Source of the DNA: Planctomycetota bacterium
Lineage (GTDB): Bacteria; Planctomycetota; GCA-002687715; DRQF01
NCBI GenBank assembly: GCA_024275615.1
Contig: JAJRYU010000164.1
Coordinates: 1 to 9,041, forward strand
Length of the DNA stretch: 9,041 nucleotides
Direction: 5' to 3'
The notes under the pieces are model-generated. The model was not told the origin of the DNA, did not search any database, and saw nothing but the letters and a program-made list of their open reading frames with translations. The position numbers and the translations under genes were made by a program. Of the stretch, positions 1 through 5,268 are shown one piece after another (the first letter of the stretch is position 1; the number at the start of each line of letters is the position of its first letter).

Positions 1-313
1 CTTTACCTCGGCAATAGCCGCTGACCTTTCCGGCTAGCTCTGCCATCAAAGGAGCCATCTCTGCACCTTTGGCGAGGAGATGCCCGTGGCCTCGATGATT
101 GCTCACGACGTAGTCGTCTCGAGTGAGGCAACTCGAGACTCCCACGGGCACCGCTTCTTGGCCAATGCACAAGTGCGTCGTACCACCCAGAACACCATCG
201 CCAAGGAGTCGGCTCACGCATTCTTCAAAACGACGAATACGAAGCATCTCATGATAGAGCGCAGAAGAGCGGTTCGACTGATCTTGGGTTTTGTTCATCA
301 ACGGCATGCCCAT
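1..313 (-). CDS. Pyruvate/acetoin dehydrogenase-type E1 component, alpha subunit (partial, N-terminal part)
   Basis: This reading frame is open from the ATG at 313 to the left edge: 104 codons, then cut. The product is the alpha subunit of a thiamine-diphosphate E1 enzyme, which decarboxylates pyruvate or a related 2-oxo acid (or acetoin) and passes the acyl group to the lipoyl E2 subunit in the cytoplasm. Family hallmarks appear in order: LYHEMLRIRRFEE (residues 19-31), GGTTHLCIGQEAVPVG (43-58), NHRGHGHLLAKG (72-83, with the conserved HGH) and MAELAGKVSGYCRGK (90-104). The last leads into the glycine-rich stretch that normally follows, before the TPP-binding GDG motif; both lie outside the window. 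A TGA immediately precedes codon 1, so the start must be 313, 307 or 298. None has a clear Shine-Dalgarno of its own. Pyruvate versus acetoin or branched-chain substrate cannot be decided from this fragment. The family assignment is very secure. Confidence 0.93.
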   Translation of the reverse strand, partial: MGMPLMNKTQDQSNRSSALYHEMLRIRRFEECVSRLLGDGVLGGTTHLCIGQEAVPVGVSSCLTRDDYVVSNHRGHGHLLAKGAEMAPLMAELAGKVSGYCRGK

Positions 314-388
314 TCATAGCACGACTTTAGACAACATAGGTGCGGTACATTGTCTCCTATCGGACGATGCTCTGGAACAGCTCAACAT
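314..388 (-). CDS. Possible 24-residue leader peptide ORF abutting the E1 alpha start
   Basis: On the minus strand an ATG at 388 is preceded by GGAGGAA (398-392), with GGAGG five bases from the ATG. This is the best Shine-Dalgarno in the intergenic region. The frame runs 24 codons to a TGA (316-314) that is directly followed by the E1 alpha ATG at 313, so stop and start are adjacent. The E1 alpha starts lack a convincing ribosome site, so translation of this ORF could deliver ribosomes to the dehydrogenase by re-initiation. The peptide (MLSCSRASSDRR...) has no recognisable motif and no run of regulatory codons that would suggest attenuation. It is in the same frame as E1 alpha, so an alternative is an old N-terminal extension now separated by a stop. 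It could also be chance. Confidence 0.3.
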   Translation of the reverse strand: MLSCSRASSDRRQCTAPMLSKVVL

Positions 389-433
389 CACTTCCTCCAG
401 GTCAACACGCGACTTTGTTGACATAAGAAAAGA

Positions 434-457
434 AGGTTGCGACTTAATCCACAACCT
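434..457 (-). terminator. Weak candidate terminator after the metalloprotease gene
   Basis: Read on the minus strand, AGGTTG and CAACCT form a 6-bp perfect stem around a 12-base loop. It is followed at once by a pyrimidine-rich TCTTTTCTT. It begins 28 bases past the metalloprotease stop codon, where an intrinsic terminator would be expected. The stem is short, the loop is long and the T-run is interrupted, so termination may be partial and the E1 alpha gene could still receive read-through. Confidence 0.35.
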
Positions 458-484
458 CCTTTCCAAGAACGCATTGTGTCAATC

Positions 485-3181
485 CTATTGGATCGTCAAC
501 GTCACCATGTTCGACACCTTGAGGATTGGCCCTTCGAGAATCACAACTTGGAGAGAAGCGATGATCGGGAAAGGAAACCCTGAACTGGCGACGGAAAACC
601 AAGGTGTCAACGTCGCCGTGGGATCAAGAACACCTGCGGGAGGATTAGGAGCGGTCCAAGCCACAGTGAACAAGAGTGGGTTCAAGGGGTCTGCCAAAGC
701 AGGTGTGAAGGCCATCTCCCCAGCCTGCAAGGAGATGGGGAATGCCTCAAACGGACTTGGGCGACCGATCTTGAGGAACATGGCATATTCCGCTCCGGCA
801 AATCCGGGAGGATTGGCCAAGGAGACAAAATAGGGCGTATTCACGTTGACAAAGACCTGACGATCCGGGCCACCGGTTGTGGAATTGACGAAGAGAATCG
901 GAGCCGCTGGCCCCAAGTGGAGCCCCACGCTGCCATCTGACGGTGGACCAATCTCGTTATCGAAGGGGCAGCCCTCAACGATGACAGCATCAACTGCCGC
1001 TTCCACAACACTCCCACCGCCAAGATCTTGAGCACGAAAACGAATTTGGAATGTTGACGTCAAGGAGATGAAATCAGCAATGACGATCTCGCGTTCCAGC
1101 CAATTGTTCGCGTTGGCATTATAGGCTTCCACAAGAACCCAAGATGAAGATGAGCTCTCCCGCACATGAACATCAAACGTGTCTTGATTAGGATTATTGC
1201 CGAAATCATTGCTGTACCAAAAAGCGTATTTGAGACGCACACTGGCAAACCCACTGAGGTCCATGACAGGAGAAATCAGTCTCGTTCGGCCATTGTCGAC
1301 GTCTGTGTTACCCGCTCCGTTTTCCGTGAGATAGCAGTTTCCAGAACCATCAAAGTCGACGACGGTGTCGCCACGTGTACCATCACCAGAAGGGACTCCC
1401 CTTTCCCATGCTCCCCCCGTCAATGATGCCTCGTTGAGGACAGTCCATCCTTGGTCCGTTTCGAAATCGTCCGAGAATACTGTCACGGTGTTTCTTTGCA
1501 GAACGTCCGCTGTGTGGAAGAAGCCAGGTGCACCGGCGGGGCTTCGTTCCGCAGGTCCGCCACCAAGAGGAAACATTTCGATATAGTAGTCGACCTTTGA
1601 GAAACATGGGGCTGGGGGCAAGTTCGCCCACCAAATGCTATTGCCCTGGTCGATCATGGGTAATTGCACAAAAGGGCCACCATCGACACGGACATAGACG
1701 AAAGCATTGGCCGAGTCCGGGGACCCGGTAAAGTTGACCGTCTCGACGCGAAGATGGTTGACGTAGTCAGCATCGATTGAAGCCGGACGGCCATCTGGAA
1801 ATTGAATGGCAAAATTCGTTGGCACAAAGACACCCAAGTCAATATCGACTTCGTACATCTGAACATTGTTGGTGGAATCGGGAGTAACCCGAACGTAGTA
1901 ATCACCGGAATTCGGCAACAGGATGCCGGCGATAAGCTCGTTTTGCCCCGCTGGATTGGCGTTAGCCGTCCCCAAGATAGTCGTGCCATCAGAGTCAATG
2001 AACTCTATGGCAAGGTCACTCACTGTTAGGGAGTTAAACATCGCCGACGTATTGCACGATCCGGTCTGAGGGCCTTCCGGGTAGGTCAGGCCAATTGGGC
2101 GCAAGGTGATATCAACCGTATGGGGCGAACTTGTGGTGAACTTAAAGACGTCGGTATCCGTATTGTCGTCCGTGCTTGCTCCCGTGATGGTTGAAATGCC
2201 GGCCGCAAGTACGCCCACATCTGTTGCCGCCACAACCGTGTCATTGGGCTCGTTGGCATCGCCATAGTGGCGCTGTACATTCAGAATCTCATCATGCTGA
2301 GGACCGAGGAACCCGGTATTGATAAAGGGCTCCATAAGCTTGGTACCGTCCGTCGGGCAAACGTGGAACATGCCAACTCCATGGCCATGTTCATGAGAAA
2401 AAACGTTGCGCAAACGACGGGAATTGTTGTTCGTGTTGGTGTAGAAATTGTCGGCAGAATCCAAGACCATGTCACCGTTGTTCGGAAACGAATTGTAGGC
2501 CAGGATACCGCTGTTGCCGTCGATGAACTTTGCGCTGATTCTGATGTCACCCCGCACACCCGCAGCACCGGAAGCGCTTGACAAGGAAACGCCGTCATCG
2601 TTTGGTTCATAGACATAAGTAAGTCCAGAAACGTCGCTCCACCGGGTGAATTCTTGAGCAAAGATGGCTTGCCACGTAGCGGCATTGCCGTAGATGCCAT
2701 TCAACCAGGAAAAAAGATTGCTTGGTGCCGTTGGTTCGCCCACACCACTGGGGAGATTCGTGCCATCGGGAACAAAGCTGTAGGTGATGATGGTGGGTTG
2801 CCCCTGGCTAAGCCCACCACCGGAAAGAGCCGTGTTGCTCCAGCGATTAGCTTGCTGAAACTCTGTACCCGTGCTTGCCCCCATGGTGATCGCCGCGTTG
2901 AAAGCATCGATCACCTCCTGGTCGGTCGGTGCGAATTCCCAACAGGCTGCGATCGTGGGAGTCGCAGTTCTTACATTGTTCTCGACAATTGACGCCAACA
3001 TTCGCCGATGAATGGGGCGCATGTGGTCGAAACCCTCACGGGTGATAACGTCCTTAACTTTGTCATAAGCGTTGTCATCTTGACTTGGCCTTTGTCCCAG
3101 GCGCAAAGACAGAACAACAAGCAACATGAGTGCAACGAGGCCAAAACGATGGCCGAAACGGATACCTAGACGCATCCTCAT
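485..3181 (-). CDS. Secreted matrixin-like zinc metalloprotease with PPC and jelly-roll domains
   Basis: This encodes an 898-residue exported metzincin endopeptidase. A basic N-terminus and hydrophobic core (LVALMLLVVLSL, about 15-26) form a Sec signal peptide. The catalytic domain (about 125-305) carries HEHGHGVGMFH at 263-273, an exact HExxHxxGxxH zinc site with H263, H267 and H273 as ligands and E264 as base. M283 (KLMEP) is the likely Met-turn. Residues 309-450 resemble a bacterial pre-peptidase C-terminal (PPC) domain (NEPNDT..., DTDVFKF, SGDYYVRV). About 568-738 looks like a MAM or carbohydrate-binding jelly-roll (DDFETDQGW, DVHVRE). The last 150 residues are a hydrophobic beta-rich module I cannot name. 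Start: AAGGGAG (3188-3182) touches the ATG at 3181 but sits six bases from a second in-frame ATG at 3175, so 3175 (MRLGIRFG...) is the better start. Natural substrates are unknown. Confidence is high for the enzyme class and moderate for the accessory domains. Confidence 0.9.
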   Translation of the reverse strand: MRMRLGIRFGHRFGLVALMLLVVLSLRLGQRPSQDDNAYDKVKDVITREGFDHMRPIHRRMLASIVENNVRTATPTIAACWEFAPTDQEVIDAFNAAITMGASTGTEFQQANRWSNTALSGGGLSQGQPTIITYSFVPDGTNLPSGVGEPTAPSNLFSWLNGIYGNAATWQAIFAQEFTRWSDVSGLTYVYEPNDDGVSLSSASGAAGVRGDIRISAKFIDGNSGILAYNSFPNNGDMVLDSADNFYTNTNNNSRRLRNVFSHEHGHGVGMFHVCPTDGTKLMEPFINTGFLGPQHDEILNVQRHYGDANEPNDTVVAATDVGVLAAGISTITGASTDDNTDTDVFKFTTSSPHTVDITLRPIGLTYPEGPQTGSCNTSAMFNSLTVSDLAIEFIDSDGTTILGTANANPAGQNELIAGILLPNSGDYYVRVTPDSTNNVQMYEVDIDLGVFVPTNFAIQFPDGRPASIDADYVNHLRVETVNFTGSPDSANAFVYVRVDGGPFVQLPMIDQGNSIWWANLPPAPCFSKVDYYIEMFPLGGGPAERSPAGAPGFFHTADVLQRNTVTVFSDDFETDQGWTVLNEASLTGGAWERGVPSGDGTRGDTVVDFDGSGNCYLTENGAGNTDVDNGRTRLISPVMDLSGFASVRLKYAFWYSNDFGNNPNQDTFDVHVRESSSSSWVLVEAYNANANNWLEREIVIADFISLTSTFQIRFRAQDLGGGSVVEAAVDAVIVEGCPFDNEIGPPSDGSVGLHLGPAAPILFVNSTTGGPDRQVFVNVNTPYFVSLANPPGFAGAEYAMFLKIGRPSPFEAFPISLQAGEMAFTPALADPLNPLLFTVAWTAPNPPAGVLDPTATLTPWFSVASSGFPFPIIASLQVVILEGPILKVSNMVTLTIQ

Positions 3182-3188
3182 CTCCCTT
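3182..3188 (-). promoter_or_regulatory. Ribosome binding site favouring the metalloprotease start at 3175
   Basis: On the minus strand this reads AAGGGAG, a fair Shine-Dalgarno. It has no spacer before the ATG at 3181 and a normal six-base spacer before the in-frame ATG at 3175. The mature protein is unaffected, because the choice changes only the first two residues of the signal peptide. Confidence 0.55.
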
Positions 3189-3292
3189 ATCTTGTAGATC
3201 GATTCAACGGCAAGTGGACTGGACCCGGACCTACGGCACTGAGGAGACGGGTTCGCTCTACCATGTAACTTGGTAAAGACTTAGTGATGAGT

Positions 3293-3321
3293 TGATCATA
3301 GGAATAAGCGAGGATTGATCA
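3293..3321. repeat. Pair of TTGATCA repeats upstream of the metalloprotease gene
   Basis: On the plus strand TTGATCA occurs at 3292-3298 and 3315-3321. Each contains the self-complementary core TGATCA, and the cores are 23 bp apart, about two helical turns. This is the layout expected for a dimeric or tetrameric regulator bound to one face of the helix. The copies overlap the predicted -10 and -35 boxes. TGATCA is also a GATC methylation context. Confidence 0.4.
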
Positions 3322-3322
3322 A
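3295..3322 (-). promoter_or_regulatory. Candidate sigma-70-type promoter for the metalloprotease gene
   Basis: On the minus strand TTGATC (3322-3317) and TATGAT (3300-3295) are separated by 16 bases. They match the -35 consensus at four of six positions and the -10 consensus at five of six. The predicted transcript would start near 3288 and carry a leader of roughly 105-110 bases. Both boxes overlap copies of TGATCA, so a protein binding that palindrome would compete with RNA polymerase. This is based on consensus matching only. Confidence 0.4.
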
Positions 3323-3394
3323 AAGAAAACTAATTGGCGCCTCCATAACTCTGAGACGTGAAGAATCCTCACTCCGAATCAAGAAGCCAGGACT

Positions 3395-5026
3395 TCAATC
3401 GAGGCTATAGTCGCTCAGATTGCCATGGGTCCCGCTTTTTGCCAATTGACGACGTTCCCAATCAACGAAGTCGGAGTGAACCGCCATAACATGACTGTAG
3501 CGGATACTATAGTGAGGTAGCCCTTGGCGGAGAAACTGCTCGGAAATGTCACGGTCACGATCTTGGATGGATTCTTTGGCCGCATCCCATTGAGTTCGTG
3601 TCATCGATTCGATTTCCTCAACCAAGCTGCGGTAGAACGGGGCTGTCGGCCAATCAGTTTCAGCGTTCACCCACCAATGGAAACATTTGCCGAGTTTCTC
3701 AATCAGAAGGTCATGTTCCTTGCCAAATCGAAGGCAAGAACCATCAAAGTAATTCCCCATACCTTTCATTTTTTCCGGATCAATGAGGTCTGCTTCCATG
3801 GTGATGCGGTGACCGGCGGTCCCGGGGAAGGGGAAAAAGATGGCCCAGCGGAATCGGCCCATCTTGACCCGCGCACACAACTTGATCGTCTCTTGGATCT
3901 GTTGCCAGTTTTCATGGGGTAAGGCAAACATCACAAAAGCAGACGTGTGCAGATCGAACTTGTGCGCCGCTTGAAATGAAGCGGCGATCTTCTCATTGGT
4001 CATATAACGCCAAAGCACATTTCTTCGCACTTCGTCGCTACCGCTTTCCAAACCATATTTGACAATCATGCACCCAGCCCGTGACAGATTCTCGGCCATC
4101 TCTTCATCAAACTTCTGCACGTGGGCGTTGACGACAAAAGGGAGGTTGATTTCTGCCTCAATGTAGGCATCGCAAAACTCCTTGACGTATTGGCGATTCA
4201 ACGTGAAGAGATCGTCGTCAAAGATGAGCGTGGTCATGTGAGGGTGGCGGCGCTTGAGTGTCTTGATTTCATCGATGATGCGGGAGAGTTCGTAGTGGCG
4301 AAGATAGTCCTTGCCTTTTTCTGCCCCGCCATCATCAAGATAGCGATCAACGATTTCCTTGTTGAAGCAGTAGGTGCATTTGTAAGGGCAACCTCTTGAC
4401 GTCAGCATTCCCATCCAACCGTGACGTTCGCGAATAATGTGATCTAGATCGAAAAGCTCATAGTCCTTGGGTGCTAACTCGGTGAGCACAGGAAACGCAC
4501 CAACGGGATTTATGATTGGGCCGGCGAACGATTCTGAAGTGCGAACTTGGGTACTGGGAAAGCGTTTCAAGACCCGCTGAATCCTCGACTTCGGTATCCT
4601 CATGTTGGCAACACGAGTCGGGTCTTTCTTCGCCTCAAGTCTCTCGACGAGCTCCAGCATGGCCAATTCGCCTTCACCCACGCAGACAAAATCAAAAGCA
4701 CCATCAGCGGTCACCTCTTCGGGCACCATGGTGCAATGGACACCGCCAACAACCGTTGGGATTTCAAAGTCTTGGTCAAGTTGCGTCGCCATGGAGACAC
4801 ACCAGTCGTACTGCTGGCTCATGGCAGAAAAACCAATAAGCCCAGGCTCATACTCTGAAACCATGTCCTTAACATCGTCGTAGCTTGGGAGGGGCCAGAG
4901 CTTCTCGCAGACATGAAGGAGTCTTGTCTCGTGGCCTGCCGCCTTCAGGACGCCGCTGATGGCCGCCAAACCGTGGTTTATTCCAGCAGGACAATCAATG
5001 CTCGGATAGACAAACAACACGCGCAT
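3395..5026 (-). CDS. B12-binding-domain radical SAM protein of unknown substrate
   Basis: A 543-residue cytoplasmic iron-sulfur enzyme. Residues 1-160 form a Rossmann-like cobalamin-binding-type domain (MRVLFVYPS at 1-9, VVGGVHCTMVPEE at 92-104, CVGEGE at 115-120). As in many radical SAM relatives, the DxHxxG motif that coordinates B12 from below is absent. The radical SAM core follows: RGCPYKCTYC has C213, C217 and C220 in the CxxxCxxC spacing that binds the [4Fe-4S] cluster; IFDDDLF (268-274) and YGLESGS (324-330) are typical later strands. The C-terminal 130 or so residues are rich in Trp and acidic residues and are not recognised. Such enzymes methylate or rearrange unactivated carbons in lipids, pigments, peptides or antibiotics, and the substrate cannot be read from sequence. 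The gene precedes the metalloprotease on the same strand with a 213-bp gap and diverges from the C25 peptidase. The start at 5026 has only a distant GGAG. Confidence 0.88.
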   Translation of the reverse strand: MRVLFVYPSIDCPAGINHGLAAISGVLKAAGHETRLLHVCEKLWPLPSYDDVKDMVSEYEPGLIGFSAMSQQYDWCVSMATQLDQDFEIPTVVGGVHCTMVPEEVTADGAFDFVCVGEGELAMLELVERLEAKKDPTRVANMRIPKSRIQRVLKRFPSTQVRTSESFAGPIINPVGAFPVLTELAPKDYELFDLDHIIRERHGWMGMLTSRGCPYKCTYCFNKEIVDRYLDDGGAEKGKDYLRHYELSRIIDEIKTLKRRHPHMTTLIFDDDLFTLNRQYVKEFCDAYIEAEINLPFVVNAHVQKFDEEMAENLSRAGCMIVKYGLESGSDEVRRNVLWRYMTNEKIAASFQAAHKFDLHTSAFVMFALPHENWQQIQETIKLCARVKMGRFRWAIFFPFPGTAGHRITMEADLIDPEKMKGMGNYFDGSCLRFGKEHDLLIEKLGKCFHWWVNAETDWPTAPFYRSLVEEIESMTRTQWDAAKESIQDRDRDISEQFLRQGLPHYSIRYSHVMAVHSDFVDWERRQLAKSGTHGNLSDYSLD

Positions 5027-5030
5027 AGGT

Positions 5031-5136
5031 TGATCAAGACTCCGTGGGCCATGATGATGAGCAAGCTGAATGTTTCAACCCACCACCTGACCCCGTTGTA
5101 GCCCACAGTGCCGACAGGGGCAAATGTGTATGATCA
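5031..5136. repeat. Two further TGATCA sites in the divergent intergenic region
   Basis: TGATCA lies at 5031-5036, inside TTGATCAA five bases or fewer from the radical SAM start codon, and again at 5131-5136 inside TATGATCAA. A related CGATCA follows at 5141-5146. I checked every GATC in the window by eye, and TGATCA occurs nowhere except here and at 3293-3298 and 3316-3321. All copies are therefore intergenic and flank the radical SAM gene. A site this close to the start codon could affect transcription or initiation of that gene. Confidence 0.4.
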
Positions 5137-5162
5137 AACCCGATCATCCCACGAAGCGAAGC

Positions 5163-5188
5163 CTTGCCCTTTGGCCAATGAGGGCAAG
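5163..5188. repeat. 8-bp inverted repeat (possible operator) upstream of the C25 peptidase
   Basis: CTTGCCCT (5163-5170) and AGGGCAAG (5181-5188) are perfect reverse complements around a 10-base centre that itself contains the palindrome TTGGCCAA (5171-5178). The repeat is not followed by a T-run, so it is not an intrinsic terminator in either direction. Its position over the -35 of the predicted C25 promoter makes an operator more likely than a transcript structure. Confidence 0.4.
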
Positions 5189-5199
5189 CAGGCTATACT
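5171..5199 (+). promoter_or_regulatory. Candidate promoter for the C25 peptidase gene
   Basis: TTGGCC (5171-5176) and TATACT (5194-5199) are separated by 17 bases. The -10 matches consensus at five of six positions and the -35 at four of six. Transcription would start near 5206 and give a leader of about 60 bases containing the ribosome site. The -35 lies in the centre of the 5163-5188 inverted repeat. A second -10-like TATGAT at 5129-5134 lacks a good -35. Confidence 0.45.
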
Positions 5200-5253
5200 T
5201 GGCGCGAATAGTCCTCCGAAGCCGGCGAAAAGACAAGTTCGGGCAACAATCCC

Positions 5254-5259
5254 AAGGGA
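5254..5259 (+). promoter_or_regulatory. Ribosome binding site of the C25 peptidase gene
   Basis: AAGGGA ends nine bases before the ATG at 5269. This supports that start, which also gives a well-formed signal peptide. The same AAGGGA core is used by the metalloprotease gene. Confidence 0.6.
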
Positions 5260-5268
5260 ATACCCAGC

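Noticed and set aside
116..139. Perfect 9-bp inverted repeat with a 6-base loop (GTCTCGAGT / ACTCGAGAC)
   Set aside because: It lies within conserved E1 alpha codons and has no T-run. A 9-bp hairpin is not very unlikely by chance in 9 kb.
454..462. Excellent Shine-Dalgarno sequence AAAGGAGGT on the minus strand after the metalloprotease stop
   Set aside because: The nearest start (GTG) is only two bases away and meets a TAA after two codons, so no ORF uses it.
712..738. 8-bp inverted repeat CCATCTCC / GGAGATGG
   Set aside because: It is inside the metalloprotease coding sequence with an 11-base loop and no terminator tail, so chance is the simplest explanation.
291..833. 180-codon plus-strand ORF opposite the end of the metalloprotease gene
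   Set aside because: It lies mostly antisense to a well-supported coding region, has no recognisable domain, and its composition follows from the opposite strand.
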